Part shown: piece by piece, positions 33,284 to 44,166 of the stretch | Numbering within the stretch: position 1 is the stretch's first letter | Layout of the letters: each line of letters starts with the position of its first letter | Assembly: GCF_021532615.1 (NCBI RefSeq) | Contig: NZ_JAKGAQ010000002.1 | Location: 472,501 to 536,500 of the forward strand | Reading direction: 5' to 3' | Source: Octadecabacter dasysiphoniae | GTDB taxonomy: Bacteria > Pseudomonadota > Alphaproteobacteria > Rhodobacterales > Rhodobacteraceae | Length of the DNA: 64,000 nt | Program-made: the position numbers and the translations under genes | The notes under the pieces: model-generated | Seen by the model: only the letters and a program-made list of their open reading frames with translations | The model's database searches: none | What the model was told of the DNA's origin: nothing

Positions 33284-34870
33284 TCAGTGGCGGAAGTGGC
33301 GCATGCCGGTGAACACCATCGCCAATCCTGCTTCGTCTGCTGCGGCAATCACTTCATCGTCGCGCATAGATCCACCGGGTTGAATGACACAGGACGCACC
33401 CGCCGCCGCGGCCTCAAGAAGACCATCGGCAAACGGAAAGAACGCATCGGACGCGACAGCAGCACCCTTAGCAAGGCTTTCGGGCAAACCTAGCGCATCA
33501 GCCATGCGCTGTGCCTTCGTGGCAGCAATCAACGCTGAATCAAGACGGGACATCTGCCCGGCGCCCACACCAACCGTCGCCCCATCTTTGACGTAGACGA
33601 TGGCATTGGATTTCACATGCTTGGCGACTTTCCACGCAAACAGCAAATCAGCCAGCTGTTCTTCCGTCGGGGCGATTTTGGTCACCACTTTCAGATCAGA
33701 CGCCGCAATATGACCGTTGTCTTTGTCTTGCATCAGATATCCACCCGACACTTGACGAATGGTCTGCGCCACCGCCATCGGATCAGCCAAACCGCCTGTC
33801 GTCAAAAGGCGCAGGTTCTTTTTGGCTGCAAACATTGCTTTGGCTTCATCTGTCACGGACGGTGCGATAACGACTTCGGTGAAGATGTCTGTAATGGCCT
33901 CGGCTGTCTGGGCATCAAGCTCACTGTTCAGCGCAATGATACCCCCGAACGCAGATGTCTGATCGCATTCAAACGCCTTCTGGTAGGCTTCTGCCAAGGT
34001 CGCACCGCGTGCCACGCCGCAAGGGTTCGCGTGTTTGATGATCGCAACCGCGGGGCCGTCTTTGGCATCAAATTCGCTGACCAGTTCAAACGCGGCATCA
34101 GTATCGTTGATGTTGTTATAAGACAGCTCTTTGCCCTGATGCTGCTGCGCCGTCGCCACGCCGGGGCGGGCAGATCCATCTGTATAAAACGCAGCCGACT
34201 GATGCGGGTTTTCACCGTAGCGCAACGTCTGCGCCAGCGTTCCACCAACCGTCTGACGGCGCGGTGTGCCATCCAACTGGCCAGCCATCCACGTGCTGAC
34301 AGCAGTGTCATAGGCCGCCGTGCGCGCATAGGCCGTCTGCGCCAACCGCTGACGCAGGGCATAGGTGGTGTGCCCGTCGTTCGCCTCAAGGTCAGCAAGC
34401 AAGACCTCGTAGTCTTCAACATCAACAACCACGTTTACAAAACCATGGTTCTTGGCAGCGGACCGGATCATCGCAGGCCCGCCGATATCGATATTCTCGA
34501 TCATCTCAGCATCTGCCGCGCCACGCTTCAGCGTTTCCTCAAACGGATACAGATTGACGACAACCAGATCGATTGCGCCAATGTCATGTTCATCCATTGC
34601 GGCCACGTGGGTATCATTGTCGCGCAGCGCCAAAAGCCCGCCATGAACCGCCGGGTGCAGCGTTTTTACACGTCCGTCCATCATTTCAGGAAAGCCTGTT
34701 ACATCGGCCACGTCTCGGACCTCAAGACCTGCATCGCGCAACGCGGACGCCGATCCACCCGTGGACAACAATTCAACCCCGCGCGCGGCCAAAGCCTTAC
34801 CTAAATCAATCAATCCGGTCTTGTCGGATACGGACAGCAAAGCGCGGCGGATGGGTTGAAGATCGGTCAT
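33284..34870 (-). CDS. purH: Bifunctional AICAR transformylase / IMP cyclohydrolase
   Basis: 528 residues, normal full length. The N-terminal MGS-like cyclohydrolase domain ([45 protein letters not shown]) is followed by the transformylase domain with [23 protein letters not shown] and the end [17 protein letters not shown] ... [11 protein letters not shown]. It catalyses the last two steps of IMP synthesis. Start ATG 34870; it is 20 bp after the heparinase-like gene and 12 bp before lspA, inside a long leftward run. Confidence 0.98.
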   Translation of the reverse strand: MTDLQPIRRALLSVSDKTGLIDLGKALAARGVELLSTGGSASALRDAGLEVRDVADVTGFPEMMDGRVKTLHPAVHGGLLALRDNDTHVAAMDEHDIGAIDLVVVNLYPFEETLKRGAADAEMIENIDIGGPAMIRSAAKNHGFVNVVVDVEDYEVLLADLEANDGHTTYALRQRLAQTAYARTAAYDTAVSTWMAGQLDGTPRRQTVGGTLAQTLRYGENPHQSAAFYTDGSARPGVATAQQHQGKELSYNNINDTDAAFELVSEFDAKDGPAVAIIKHANPCGVARGATLAEAYQKAFECDQTSAFGGIIALNSELDAQTAEAITDIFTEVVIAPSVTDEAKAMFAAKKNLRLLTTGGLADPMAVAQTIRQVSGGYLMQDKDNGHIAASDLKVVTKIAPTEEQLADLLFAWKVAKHVKSNAIVYVKDGATVGVGAGQMSRLDSALIAATKAQRMADALGLPESLAKGAAVASDAFFPFADGLLEAAAAGASCVIQPGGSMRDDEVIAAADEAGLAMVFTGMRHFRH

Positions 34871-34890
34871 GTTGGCCCCCTCAGGCGGTA

Positions 34891-36627
34891 TCAGTTTTCC
34901 AGATCCGTCGTCGTCGCGCCTACGTCACGCAAACCAGTCGGCACATCATGTGCCTTGGACAACGACCAACGGATGCGCGTCGCATAGGCCATTGCGCGCC
35001 CAGATAAAACCACCTGTTGCGTCGCACGGGGCCGCAATCGCCCGTTTTCTAAATAAACCGATGGTTCAAGGCGCATATCTGCCGCCCCGTCTTGGCGCAG
35101 CACCCAAATCTCACCTGATTTTTGCGTCAGCGAAATCGCCGCACCGCCAAGATCAATCACGGCCTCGACCTCGGGATGCAAATGAAACCGCACGGACCAT
35201 GCGATCCCCTGCAGCTTTTCACGATCCAGCGCACGGTCAAAAACCGGCTCGTCTGCGGGGGCCAACGTGGTGATCAAATCTTCGCCTGCAATGCCACGCC
35301 CGTCCGACGTCAGATCAAGGGTGCGCACATGTGTCAGCCCGTTGCTGCGCCGGTATCCGTCGTGCGCCGTCGCAAGGCGGTACCCGTCTTTCAGGGTGCT
35401 GATGTCGGATTGGACCTCAACAGGGCCGTCTTGCAGCAACTCCTCGCCATTCTTGGCGATTGTTATACGCGACGATGACAACCCTTCGATACACAGCGTC
35501 GAATGGCTTGGCGTGGCCCGACCCGCGCGGCGCCATTCGGGGCCAAAATTACTGCCAGACCCACAATTCACGATCAAAGGCCTGCGCCCCGATGTAATTT
35601 CCATCGCCAAGGTCGATGCATGCGCTTCGGCGGCGTAATTTCCCGACGGCGGCGCACCCACATCCACGACAACGCTGGTTCGCCCTGCCGACAAACGCCC
35701 GTATCCCATATGAAGCGATCGATCAGGCTGCTCGAACGTGCCAACAGCGGCCAACGCTTGATCCAACCACCCATCAAGCCCACGCCCGCCGCCGTGAAAC
35801 CGTGCCAATCCGCCGTCAGAATGGCGCAGCGCCCGCAAGGTCGGCGCGATACGGCCCATCGCAGACGTCAGCGTTTCAGGTACATCGCGCTCCGCACCGC
35901 GCAGGGCAGTTTCCACCCATGACAGCAGCGTCAAAATCTCAAGCAGTTCTTCGGGGTTGCGCGACGGAATACCACCGTCCAGCCCGATCTGAACCTTGCA
36001 ATCGCGGGTCAGCATATCAATCGCGGGGGCGACGCGGCCTTCCATCCCTTCCAGCGACAAACCCGCATAGATCATCCCTGCCAAGGCTTCGAACCGCGCC
36101 AAACCGGGACGGGCCGATTTCCAGCGGCGCGATAGGAAAATTGCCTGCTGTGCTGCGGATTTGAAATAGGCTTCTGACGCAGATTTATCGGCACCGCGCA
36201 GCAGGAAAAACCCGTGTGCAATCCAGCGAATCAAACGCCGTCCTGTGATGTCAGGCGTCCAGCCCGCCCCACGCCCGTGGCCGTATTTTATGATCCATTC
36301 TGCCAACCACGCCTGTGCCGTTGCGCGCGCTTTGGCATCACCCACGGCCGCCATATCATCAAGCCACGCAAACCCGTGAGCATCATTCGTTGACGTATCA
36401 ACGCGCGCCGCTGCGTCCCACAGGTTAACGCTAGGCGCTTCGATCAGGTGACCGGAAAACAGGAAATTACCCGCCAACAGCTGACGGCCCCGCGCATAAT
36501 GGCCGATCATCTTGGGTTCAGGGTTTGATCGAAATCCAGTCGCGGGACGGGTCCGTGCGGCCAGCCGCGCGTGCAGCCGGTTCATCAGACGCACGCGCCT
36601 TGAATGTGTGTCGGTTGTGTCAACCAC
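34891..36627 (-). CDS. Heparinase II/III family protein
   Basis: 578 residues if the GTG at 36627 is used; ATG 36585 is an alternative. The N-terminal alpha-toroid (about 1-300: [42 protein letters not shown]) and a C-terminal beta-sheet lyase-like domain (about 330-560: [32 protein letters not shown]) fit the family. No signal peptide. Members of this class between rsmB and purH are common in Rhodobacterales and cytosolic; true polysaccharide lyase activity is unproven for them. Possibly a cell-wall or oligosaccharide lyase. Confidence 0.88.
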   Translation of the reverse strand: MVDTTDTHSRRVRLMNRLHARLAARTRPATGFRSNPEPKMIGHYARGRQLLAGNFLFSGHLIEAPSVNLWDAAARVDTSTNDAHGFAWLDDMAAVGDAKARATAQAWLAEWIIKYGHGRGAGWTPDITGRRLIRWIAHGFFLLRGADKSASEAYFKSAAQQAIFLSRRWKSARPGLARFEALAGMIYAGLSLEGMEGRVAPAIDMLTRDCKVQIGLDGGIPSRNPEELLEILTLLSWVETALRGAERDVPETLTSAMGRIAPTLRALRHSDGGLARFHGGGRGLDGWLDQALAAVGTFEQPDRSLHMGYGRLSAGRTSVVVDVGAPPSGNYAAEAHASTLAMEITSGRRPLIVNCGSGSNFGPEWRRAGRATPSHSTLCIEGLSSSRITIAKNGEELLQDGPVEVQSDISTLKDGYRLATAHDGYRRSNGLTHVRTLDLTSDGRGIAGEDLITTLAPADEPVFDRALDREKLQGIAWSVRFHLHPEVEAVIDLGGAAISLTQKSGEIWVLRQDGAADMRLEPSVYLENGRLRPRATQQVVLSGRAMAYATRIRWSLSKAHDVPTGLRDVGATTTDLEN

Positions 36628-36714
36628 GTCGTCTGTGCCTCTCGCCCGTGCTATTCAGCATCTTTGCGTTGGACTGACCATAGAAGGCTCTGCGTTTTAA
36701 GTCACGGCTTTAAC

Positions 36715-37992
36715 TTAGGCAGGTTTGCGCAATTGGGCGATGTAAAACCCGTCCATACCGCCCTTGTCAGCCCAAAAATCCGGGCGCAGGCGCAATCCGC
36801 CTTCTTCAGTCCGCCAATCAGCGTCCACACCAGCAACATCCAACGCATCCACATCCACCGTCAGGCCGGGGTTACGTTCAAGCGCTTCGTCGACCTGAAC
36901 TTCGCCTTCATCAGGCAGCAGCGAACAAGTGCAAAACACCAATCGCCCACCAGGTTTGAGCAGCGTCAAAGCATGATCAATCATCCGGGCCTGCTGATCG
37001 ATCAGGTCTTGAAATTCGGACCCGTCCTTGGCGTAGGGCAAATCGGGGTGACGACGGATCGTGCCCGTTGCAGAACAGGGTGCATCCAGCAAAATTGCGT
37101 CAAAGCCACCTTCGCTAAATTCAAACGCATCCGATGTGACAGTCTTGGCCGTCAGCCCCGTACGTTTCAGGTTTTCCTTCACCCGGATCATACGCCCAAC
37201 GGACGAATCAATGGCCGTAACATGCGCACCGGACGCCGCGATTTGCATCGTCTTGCCCCCCGGCGCCGCACATAGATCAAGGATTTTTTCGCCGTCCTGC
37301 GGGGCCAGAACCATCACAGGAATTGCGGCGGCGGCATCTTGGACCCACCAGTCGCCCTCATCAAAACCGGGCAGCGCAGACACCTGCCCCGCGTTCGCCA
37401 GCCGGATCGACCCAGTCGGCAAAATTTCGCCTTTCAACGCGTCATTTGCAGCGGCAACATCCCCTTTGACGGTAATATCCAATGGCGCGCCTGCAAAATG
37501 AACGGCTTCCATGGCCGCTACGATCTCGGGCGAATAGGCGTCTTTTAATGGCCCACGCAGCCAACCGGGAATGCGCGGATTGGCAAGTTTCGCCCACCCG
37601 TCAGGTCCCTCGGCGGCGACTTTGCGCAATACTGCGTTGGTCATGCCCTTCATCGTCGCCGTGCGCTTGTTGCGCGCTACCAGTTCAACACCGGCGTTCA
37701 CAACACCATGCGCCGCCTCACCGCCCGCCAATTCAACAGTGCACAGGCGCAAAACGTTGCGCACGGCCTCTGGCGGGGTTTTCTGCAAAAACCGCGCCAA
37801 CATGCGATCCGCACGCGCCATGCCGCGCAAAGTTTCCGTCGCAAGACGCTGGGCGCGGGCGCGGTCTTCGGCCGGAAGGTGCTGCAACGCGCCCTCCCCA
37901 ATCAGCTCGGACAGCAGTTTTCCTTCGCTCGTAACCTGATCGAGAAGGAAAAGCGCGGCCTTGCGTGGCCCTAACCCTTGTTGCTGCGACAT
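36715..37992 (-). CDS. rsmB: 16S rRNA (cytosine-5)-methyltransferase RsmB/NOL1 family
   Basis: 425 residues. The N-terminal NusB-like RNA-binding domain (PRKAALFLLDQVTSEGKLL, NVLRLCTVELAGGEAAHGVVNAGVEL) is followed by the methyltransferase domain with DLCAAPGGKT (SAM site), AIDSS, the catalytic region LLDAPCSATGTIRRHPD and the second cysteine in FCTCSLLPDEGE. It methylates C967-type positions of 16S rRNA. Start ATG 37992; divergent from the SDHAF4-like gene with 67 bp between starts. Confidence 0.94.
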   Translation of the reverse strand: MSQQQGLGPRKAALFLLDQVTSEGKLLSELIGEGALQHLPAEDRARAQRLATETLRGMARADRMLARFLQKTPPEAVRNVLRLCTVELAGGEAAHGVVNAGVELVARNKRTATMKGMTNAVLRKVAAEGPDGWAKLANPRIPGWLRGPLKDAYSPEIVAAMEAVHFAGAPLDITVKGDVAAANDALKGEILPTGSIRLANAGQVSALPGFDEGDWWVQDAAAAIPVMVLAPQDGEKILDLCAAPGGKTMQIAASGAHVTAIDSSVGRMIRVKENLKRTGLTAKTVTSDAFEFSEGGFDAILLDAPCSATGTIRRHPDLPYAKDGSEFQDLIDQQARMIDHALTLLKPGGRLVFCTCSLLPDEGEVQVDEALERNPGLTVDVDALDVAGVDADWRTEEGGLRLRPDFWADKGGMDGFYIAQLRKPA

Positions 37993-38059
37993 ATGTAACC
38001 CCTTGGCGAATGATCTTGGCGGGGTATATCAGGTGGGTACGCCGCGCAAGGAGAGCAAC

Positions 38060-38227
38060 GTGACCAAAGACCTACCAGATGCCGCAAAGCGGGCCTTGGC
38101 CGAAGCAGAAGACCGCCGCAAGACCGCAAAAGAACTGGAGTTGGCAAAAGAACTCGGTGGCCGCGACGGGCCTGAACCCGTCCGCTTTGGTGACTGGGAG
38201 AAAAAGGGCATCGCCATTGATTTCTAG
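38060..38227 (+). CDS. DUF1674 protein, succinate dehydrogenase assembly factor 4 homolog
   Basis: 55 residues with a GTG start at 38060 (AAGGAG five bases upstream). A charged helix (KRALAEAEDRRKTAKELELAKELGG) leads to the conserved C-terminal motif GPEPVRFGDWEKKGIAIDF that defines the SDHAF4/DUF1674 family. In eukaryotes SDHAF4 assists flavinated SdhA; the bacterial homolog is presumed to do the same. Lies 15 bp before the NIPSNAP gene. Confidence 0.92.
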   Translation: MTKDLPDAAKRALAEAEDRRKTAKELELAKELGGRDGPEPVRFGDWEKKGIAIDF

Positions 38228-38242
38228 GCGTTGGATCAGATC

Positions 38243-38575
38243 ATGATCATCGAAATCCGAAAATATACGTTAAAACCCGGACGACGCGAAGATTTCGTCA
38301 CCTATTTCGAAACCGTGAATCGGCCTGCCTTACGTGATGCGGGTATGCTCGTGTTTGGACCAATGCGGGATTTGGATAACCCCGACGTCGTCCACTGGAT
38401 GCGCGCGTTTGAAAACGAAGAACAGCGGCAAAAGATCAAAGATACGTTTTATGACGGCCCTGTTTGGACGCAAGACGTTGAACCCGTCGTCATGCCAATG
38501 ATCGAAAAATTCGAAGCCTCAATCGCGCAAACCACCGACGGTTTTCTAGGTTTCACCGATACGCCAAAACTCTAG
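38243..38575 (+). CDS. NIPSNAP family protein
   Basis: 110 residues from ATG 38243. A dimeric alpha/beta-barrel (ferredoxin-like) fold protein: it starts MIIEIRKYTLKPGRREDF, the NIPSNAP signature, and continues FGPMRDLDNPDVVHWMRAFEN. Cytosolic, function poorly known; related proteins act as quinol oxygenase-like or vesicle-associated factors. Its TAG interlocks with the convergent gene's stop (CTAG, 38572-38575). Confidence 0.9.
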   Translation: MIIEIRKYTLKPGRREDFVTYFETVNRPALRDAGMLVFGPMRDLDNPDVVHWMRAFENEEQRQKIKDTFYDGPVWTQDVEPVVMPMIEKFEASIAQTTDGFLGFTDTPKL

Positions 38576-38931
38576 CGAATGCGAAGAACCGCATCGTCAC
38601 CCGTACCCTGATCCACAGTGAACCGGATCCGGTCGCCATTCACCTCAACCAGCTGGCAATTGTACTCGATCGGGTAACCTGACCAATCCATGTCACGGCA
38701 GAAATATCCGTCTTCCCACGTCCATGAACCGACGATATCCCAACCCGCTGCGCGCCCTGTGATGGTGCCATTGTCACGTACATTCAACGTCAGGCCATAC
38801 AACGCAATCTTCAGGTCCTTGCCACCAACCGTGTCCACAAACGTCGCGCGATCACTGATGCGCTCATAGGCTTGCGCGCTTGCGGGCAAAGCCACAAGCA
38901 GTGTCGTAATCAAGGAAAAAGCGCGAAACAT
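38572..38931 (-). CDS. Exported small protein downstream of dapB, unknown function
   Basis: 119 residues with a Sec signal peptide (LITTLLVALPASAQA, cleavage near residue 20). The mature part is beta-rich (KIALYGLTLNVRDNG, GSWTWEDGYFCRDMDWSG, NCQLVEVNGDRIRFTV) with two cysteines that may pair. Similar proteins are sometimes labelled dihydrodipicolinate reductase merely because they neighbour dapB; the sequence itself has no Rossmann fold. It lies 54 bp after the dapB stop on the same strand. Likely periplasmic. Confidence 0.8.
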   Translation of the reverse strand: MFRAFSLITTLLVALPASAQAYERISDRATFVDTVGGKDLKIALYGLTLNVRDNGTITGRAAGWDIVGSWTWEDGYFCRDMDWSGYPIEYNCQLVEVNGDRIRFTVDQGTGDDAVLRIR

Positions 38932-38985
38932 AAGCGGCCTCCGTATTGGTAATCAGTTCTGATACGCACCAAACCCGAAAAAGGT

Positions 38986-39804
38986 TCACTCTTCGTTGAG
39001 GCCAAGGACATCAAACATATCATAAGCCCCCGGTTTCTGCGTTTGTCCCCAAATCGCAGCCTTCAGCGCTCCGCGTGCAAAAATGGTGCGGTCCGTGGCG
39101 ATATGGGTCAGCTTGATACGCTCCCCCGCGGCGGCGAAAAGAACGTCATGCTCGCCCACAATGTCACCACCCCGAATGGCGCTGAACCCGATATCACCCC
39201 GCTGGCGCGCACCCGTAATCCCGTCACGGCCAGAATCGCTCACATCCTTTAGGGAAACACCACGCCCCTCGGCGGCTGCTTCACCCAGCATCAATGCCGT
39301 ACCGGACGGTGCGTCCACCTTATGGTGATGGTGCGCCTCAATCACCTCGATGTCGAAATCTTCATCCAATGCGGCAGCAACTTTTTTCGTCAGCTGCACC
39401 AGTAAATTCACACCCAAAGACATGTTTCCTGCACGCACGATCACCGCATGTCGCGCCGCCGCGTCCAGTTTGGCAATGTCATCTTCGGTCAGACCCGTCG
39501 TGCCGATCACATGCACAGCGCGGGCTTGTGCGGCCAGTTCAGCAAAGCCAATCGTCGCGGCAGGTGCCGTGAAATCAATAACCGCTTGGGCCTTGGCAAA
39601 TGTCGCAACCGCATCATCGCTCACGATCACACCAACCGCCGCGCCACCCATGGCAACGCCAACATCCTGCCCGACCCAATCATGCCCTGTGCGTTCCAGC
39701 ACACCGACCAGTTTGCATGTGTCGGACGCTTGAACGGCGCCGATCAACATCTGCCCCATGCGGCCAGATCCGCCTGTAATCACAATCCCCGGTAAATCGG
39801 TCAT
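38986..39804 (-). CDS. dapB: 4-hydroxy-tetrahydrodipicolinate reductase
   Basis: 272 residues from ATG 39804 with GAAGGA upstream. NAD(P)H loop [13 protein letters not shown] near residue 8, GTTGL near 95, the substrate motif [16 protein letters not shown] near 165, and GEHDVLFAA near 230. It catalyses the second committed step of the diaminopimelate/lysine pathway. Normal length. Divergent from rbfA with 69 bp between starts. Confidence 0.97.
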   Translation of the reverse strand: MTDLPGIVITGGSGRMGQMLIGAVQASDTCKLVGVLERTGHDWVGQDVGVAMGGAAVGVIVSDDAVATFAKAQAVIDFTAPAATIGFAELAAQARAVHVIGTTGLTEDDIAKLDAAARHAVIVRAGNMSLGVNLLVQLTKKVAAALDEDFDIEVIEAHHHHKVDAPSGTALMLGEAAAEGRGVSLKDVSDSGRDGITGARQRGDIGFSAIRGGDIVGEHDVLFAAAGERIKLTHIATDRTIFARGALKAAIWGQTQKPGAYDMFDVLGLNEE

Positions 39805-39873
39805 TTCATGTCCTTCCGTCACATCCGCGCCACTGCGCTTGGCAAGCGCTTTGAACCCCCTTACATGGACGTC

Positions 39874-40290
39874 ATGGCAAAGAACAGATTTTCAGGCAAA
39901 GAAGGCCCAACACAGCGGATGCTGCGTGTGGGTGAATTGATCCGCCGCAGTATGTCGGAGATTTTGCAGCGTGGTGAAATCCACGACCCCGACCTGCAAC
40001 GTATGTCCATCACTGTGGGCGAAGTCCGGATGACACCAGACTTGTCCATCGCTACCTGTTTCGTGCTGCCCCTTGGCGGCAAAGACGCAGATTTGGCGAT
40101 CGCGGCACTGGCACGCAACAAAGGCGAATTGCGCCATCTTATTTCCAAAGGGATGAAGCTCAAGGTCACGCCGGATCTGCGGTTTCGCATTGACGATATG
40201 TATGACCGCATGGACGCCACCCGTGCGATGTTCGCCCAAGATCGCGTCGCCAAAGATGTGGCCGCCCCTGATTCCGACGAGGAAGAATAA
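39874..40290 (+). CDS. rbfA: Ribosome-binding factor A
   Basis: 138 residues from ATG 39874 (ATG 39865 also in frame). KH-type fold with [20 protein letters not shown] at the start, [18 protein letters not shown] in the middle and [15 protein letters not shown] near the end; a short acidic tail (SDEEE). RbfA helps mature the 5' end of 16S rRNA in the 30S subunit. The stop overlaps the next ATG by one base. Usually followed by truB; here one gene is inserted. Confidence 0.94.
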   Translation: MAKNRFSGKEGPTQRMLRVGELIRRSMSEILQRGEIHDPDLQRMSITVGEVRMTPDLSIATCFVLPLGGKDADLAIAALARNKGELRHLISKGMKLKVTPDLRFRIDDMYDRMDATRAMFAQDRVAKDVAAPDSDEEE

Positions 40291-41024
40291 TGCGCTGGCT
40301 GGCGGGTCTGTTCCTGTTGGCCACCCCCGCGGCGGCACAATTCAACGAAGTGCCGTGTGAAAACATCGACCACCTCGGCGCGTCCTACACAGTGTGCGAA
40401 GTTCTTGCGACGGACGACATTCAGCTGTTCCTGCGCGACGATGACGGGGCAATCCTCGGCAGCTTCAGCGCCGTCGAAAATCACGCAGGCCGCACCCTGA
40501 CCTTCGCGATGAACGCTGGCATGTACCACGATGATCGCGATCCAGTGGGCCACTACATCGAAGACGGCGTTGAGGAAATGCGCGTCATTACGTCCGACGG
40601 CCCCGGCAATTTCGGCCTGCTGCCCAATGGCGTGCTGTGCATCGGCGACGACGTGCGGGTGTATGAAACGCTGGCGTATGTTGATGCGCAACCGGCCTGT
40701 GACTTTGCAACGCAATCCGGTCCTATGCTGGTGATCGATGGCGCATTGCACCCCCGTTTCATCCCCGACGGCACATCGAAATTCATCCGCAACGGCGTGG
40801 GCACATCCGCCGACGGCACCCGCGCCGTGTTCGCCATCAGCAATGAAGCCGTTAATTTTCATGACTTCGCCACGTTGTTTCGTGACCGTATCGGCCTGCC
40901 CGACGCGCTGTATTTCGACGGCAAAGTCAGCCGCATGTACGCGACATCCATCAACCGGTCCGATTTCGGTTGGCAACTTGGCCCTATCGTCGGTGTGCTT
41001 GACGGCGCGACGCCGTCCAACTAA
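40290..41024 (+). CDS. Exported phosphodiester glycosidase (NAGPA/DUF2233) family protein
   Basis: 244 residues; signal peptide about 1-17 ([11 protein letters not shown]). Family segments: [55 protein letters not shown] and [22 protein letters not shown], ending [14 protein letters not shown]. The fold is that of the NAGPA-type uncovering enzyme; bacterial members cleave phosphodiester-linked sugars or are uncharacterised. ATG shares one base with the rbfA stop, so it is coupled to rbfA, an unusual partner. Likely periplasmic. Confidence 0.88.
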   Translation: MRWLAGLFLLATPAAAQFNEVPCENIDHLGASYTVCEVLATDDIQLFLRDDDGAILGSFSAVENHAGRTLTFAMNAGMYHDDRDPVGHYIEDGVEEMRVITSDGPGNFGLLPNGVLCIGDDVRVYETLAYVDAQPACDFATQSGPMLVIDGALHPRFIPDGTSKFIRNGVGTSADGTRAVFAISNEAVNFHDFATLFRDRIGLPDALYFDGKVSRMYATSINRSDFGWQLGPIVGVLDGATPSN

Positions 41025-41056
41025 CCCGCCCATCTGACCTGACCTCGGAGGCTTCA

Positions 41057-41959
41057 ATGGCACGCAAACGCAAAGGACGCGACCTGCACGGGTGGCTGGT
41101 GGTGGATAAACCTGCGGGCATCACGTCCACCTCAGTGATCAACAAGGTCAAATGGGCGCTGGATGCGAAAAAGGCGGGCCATGCGGGCACGCTCGACCCT
41201 GAGGCAACGGGCGTCCTGGCCGTCGCATTGGGCGAAGCCACCAAAACCGTGCCGTGGATCACCGACGCGCTAAAGGCCTACACATTTACCGTGCGTCTTG
41301 GTCAGAAAACCAACACCGATGACGCCGAAGGCGAAGTCACACACGAATCCCCTGATCGCCCGACGGACGACGACATCAAAGCACAGCTTGGCCAGTTCGT
41401 CGGCGATATCATGCAAATCCCACCTGCCTTTTCGGCTGTCAAAATCGATGGCCAACGCGCGTACAAACGCGCCCGCGACGGCGAAGAATTCGAAATCGCG
41501 GCGCGTCCCCTTTGGGTCGAAGAACTGCTGCTGGTCGATCGCCCCGATGCGGATCATGTCACCCTTGAAATGACCTGCGGCAAAGGCGGCTACGTGCGTT
41601 CCATCGCGCGCGATCTGGGCGATGCATTGGGCTGCTTTGGACACGTGCGCGAATTGCGCCGCACATGGTCCGGCCCCTTTGACGCCAAAGATGGCGTAAC
41701 CCTGGAACAACTGGACGAACACGCAAAAACAGACGGCCTCGATCACATGATCCAACCGCTCGAGGCCGGGTTAGACGATCTTCCGCGCGTCCACTGCCCC
41801 GAATCCAGCGTCACCAAACTGCGCAACGGCAATCCCGCGCTGGTCATGGGCGACGTCGAATACGGTGAAGAATGCTGGGCTGCCCACGACGATCACGCCA
41901 TCGCAGTCGGCATCTTCAAATCAGGCGAACTCCACCCGACGCGGGTTTTCGTACGTTAA
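41057..41959 (+). CDS. truB: tRNA pseudouridine-55 synthase
   Basis: 300 residues, GGAGG eight bases before ATG 41057. Motif [19 protein letters not shown], the catalytic Asp in [12 protein letters not shown] near residue 45, [21 protein letters not shown] and the [15 protein letters not shown] segment. It makes the universal psi-55 in the T loop of tRNAs. Its TAA interlocks with the convergent VOC gene (TTAA 41956-41959). Confidence 0.97.
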   Translation: MARKRKGRDLHGWLVVDKPAGITSTSVINKVKWALDAKKAGHAGTLDPEATGVLAVALGEATKTVPWITDALKAYTFTVRLGQKTNTDDAEGEVTHESPDRPTDDDIKAQLGQFVGDIMQIPPAFSAVKIDGQRAYKRARDGEEFEIAARPLWVEELLLVDRPDADHVTLEMTCGKGGYVRSIARDLGDALGCFGHVRELRRTWSGPFDAKDGVTLEQLDEHAKTDGLDHMIQPLEAGLDDLPRVHCPESSVTKLRNGNPALVMGDVEYGEECWAAHDDHAIAVGIFKSGELHPTRVFVR

Positions 41960-42324
41960 CGGTGTTGGTCAATCAGGATCGGGTTCCCGTCGGGATCAAT
42001 CACAACGAACGATCCATTCCCCGTGTCTTCACCGGTTTCCTGGCTCACCTCATGGCCCGCCGCGATAACTTTTGCCTTGATGTCGCGCACGTCCTCAAAG
42101 GGGTCAACATTCTGCGCGGCTTGATCCCAACCGGGATTGAACGTCAACATCGGGCGCTCAAACATACCCTGAAACAACCCGATCAACGTGTCCCCGCTCG
42201 TCATGATGGCGTAGTTGTGTTCAACTGTACCGCCAAAATGCGAAAATCCGAGGTCTTCGTAAAATGCGATCGATTTTGCCAGATCCTTCACAGGCAAACT
42301 GATCGAAAATGCACCTAGGTTCAT
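41956..42324 (-). CDS. VOC (glyoxalase/bleomycin resistance) family protein
   Basis: 122 residues. Two beta-alpha-beta-beta-beta modules: [22 protein letters not shown] at the start and the end [15 protein letters not shown], with [14 protein letters not shown] between. VOC proteins bind a metal and act in isomerisation, epimerisation or resistance; the substrate is not clear. A GGATAT site precedes ATG 42324. Single gene. Confidence 0.9.
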   Translation of the reverse strand: MNLGAFSISLPVKDLAKSIAFYEDLGFSHFGGTVEHNYAIMTSGDTLIGLFQGMFERPMLTFNPGWDQAAQNVDPFEDVRDIKAKVIAAGHEVSQETGEDTGNGSFVVIDPDGNPILIDQHR

Positions 42325-42387
42325 GGGATATCCTTTCTTTATCGCACCACCCTAGCACATTTTCCCACAGATCGGCATAACCCCGAC

Positions 42388-42900
42388 ATGATCACGCGAA
42401 CCCACACCAAAGGCGATGCGCCCTCAACAGCTGTGTATTCGGACTGCGAACGCTATCGCTATTCCCTGACACGCATCTGGGACGGGGCCGGCACGTCGGT
42501 GCATTTCATCATGCTCAACCCGTCCACCGCGACCGAAGTGCAAAACGATCCCACGGTTGAACGCTGCGAACGCCGCGCCCGCGCTTTGGGTCACGGGGCG
42601 TTCCGCGTCACCAATATTTTTGCGTGGCGCGACACCGATCCACGGCAAATGCGCAAGGCGGATGATCCGGTTGGCCCCGAAAACGATGCAACAATCCTGG
42701 ATGGGCTTTCATGGGCCGACCAGACGATCTGCGCATGGGGCACGCACGGCGAACACCGCGCGCGCGGCCCCGAAATAGAGACGCTTTTGCGGGCAACCCG
42801 CGCGCCTCTGTTTCATCTCGGCCTCAGCAAGGCAGGTCATCCCAAACACCCCCTCTATATCGCCTACACGCAGCAACCCGAACGCTGGATTGCCCCCTAA
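42388..42900 (+). CDS. DUF1643 domain protein
   Basis: 170 residues. Recognised from DCERYRYSLTRIWDG, FIMLNPSTATEVQNDPTVERCERRA, RVTNIFAWRDTDPRQMRKADDPVG and the C-terminal LFHLGLSKAGHPKHPLYI. The family is found sporadically in bacteria and phages; its role is unknown. Cytosolic. Single gene between the VOC gene and the anchored RTX gene. Confidence 0.9.
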   Translation: MITRTHTKGDAPSTAVYSDCERYRYSLTRIWDGAGTSVHFIMLNPSTATEVQNDPTVERCERRARALGHGAFRVTNIFAWRDTDPRQMRKADDPVGPENDATILDGLSWADQTICAWGTHGEHRARGPEIETLLRATRAPLFHLGLSKAGHPKHPLYIAYTQQPERWIAP

Positions 42901-43001
42901 CGCCATGGATTCCTGAAGGGTGCGTTAACCATGCACCCATATTTACAAGGCTTTTGGGCGGATGTTCACGTAAGGTTTCGCTGAACCGTAGCTATCGCCA
43001 T

Positions 43002-44102
43002 GTGTCCGAATCATTCGGTCAACTGGCGCCTTTTCGAAAGCGATATGTCATACTTGCACTCCTTGGCCTTGTCGGCATTGCCGTTGCCGGAACTGCCTTC
43101 GTCGGCAATATGCTCCCCGATGAGGAGGACAACACCGACAAAGCGTTCGACGAGATGGAAAATGATGCGAACGACGAAGACACCCCCGATCTGCTAGCGT
43201 CCATCCCGTTTGATGACCCGGTTGAGGACACGACACCTTTTGAAACGGCGCAGACCACAGCGGCCAACACTCCGGCTGGTGTGAACAACGCGGCTGTCCA
43301 AAACCTTGCTCCGGCGATTGGCCTGACGGGCGGTGTCGTTGAATCCGTGGGTGAAACACTGTCCGATCCCTTCGATCTGGTCGAAGACGTGGTCGAAACT
43401 GTCGGCAACACAGCCGATACTTTGATCCTCGCCGGGGGCGGCGGTGATGACTTGCTGACTGGTGAATTAGGCGATGACTACCTGACCGGCGGTGCTGGCG
43501 ATGACAGCCTTACAGGCGGTGACGGCATCGATGAAATCCACGGTGGCGCTGGCGAGGATATGATCAACGGTGATGATGGAGATGACACCATGTTTGGCTA
43601 TATCGGTGACGATGTCATGTCCGGCGGAACGGGCAACGATAGGCTTATCGGTGGCGACGGCGATGATGCGATCCATGGCGGAACGGGTGATGACCAGCTG
43701 AACGGCGGATACGGCGATGATACCCTTGTTGGTGGCGCAGGCCGCGACAATATCCAAGGCAGCGAAGGTGACGACATCATCGATGGTGTCTCGGGCGAAG
43801 ATATCGCCGAAAAAGATTACCTGAACGGCAGCGAAGGAAATGACACGCTGATCGGCAACAACGGCGATGTTATGTCCGGCGGTGACGGCGCGGATCGCTT
43901 TGAAATCACCAGCGGGACTGTGTCGATCATGGATTACGCTGACGATGATCTTCTTGTTCTCAGCTACGAAGGCGACGTGCCCGTCCTGACGACCGAAACA
44001 ACAACGGACGGAACGATGCTCTTGGCCAATGGTCAGCCCGTCGCATCCTTGTTCGGTGTCACCACATTTGACATAGGCGATGTCCAAATGGTCGCGGCCT
44101 AA
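43002..44102 (+). CDS. Membrane-anchored RTX-type calcium-binding protein
   Basis: 366 residues if GTG 43002 is the start; no ATG in this frame gives a sensible start and no strong ribosome site is seen, so the start is uncertain. After a short basic segment (FGQLAPFRKRY) there is one membrane span (VILALLGLVGIAVAGTAF), then an acidic linker rich in Asp/Glu/Asn, an Ala/Val stretch, and about 14 GGxGxD-type nonapeptides (GGAGDDSLTGGDG, GGTGDDQLNGG). The C terminus lacks the classical type I secretion ending of the other RTX protein. Probably inserted in the inner membrane with a calcium-binding beta-roll in the periplasm. Confidence 0.75.
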   Translation: MSESFGQLAPFRKRYVILALLGLVGIAVAGTAFVGNMLPDEEDNTDKAFDEMENDANDEDTPDLLASIPFDDPVEDTTPFETAQTTAANTPAGVNNAAVQNLAPAIGLTGGVVESVGETLSDPFDLVEDVVETVGNTADTLILAGGGGDDLLTGELGDDYLTGGAGDDSLTGGDGIDEIHGGAGEDMINGDDGDDTMFGYIGDDVMSGGTGNDRLIGGDGDDAIHGGTGDDQLNGGYGDDTLVGGAGRDNIQGSEGDDIIDGVSGEDIAEKDYLNGSEGNDTLIGNNGDVMSGGDGADRFEITSGTVSIMDYADDDLLVLSYEGDVPVLTTETTTDGTMLLANGQPVASLFGVTTFDIGDVQMVAA

Positions 44103-44166
44103 ACTGCCACCAAACCTATAGGCGACATTTCCTTTGCGTTTGTGGGGGAATCTTCCTATACGCCCG

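Noticed and set aside
33617..34804. A 395-codon plus-strand frame opposite purH
   Set aside because: Antisense shadow; purH motifs on the other strand are unambiguous.
39861..41063. A 400-codon minus-strand frame across rbfA and the NAGPA-like gene
   Set aside because: It spans two clear genes on the other strand and has no recognisable features.
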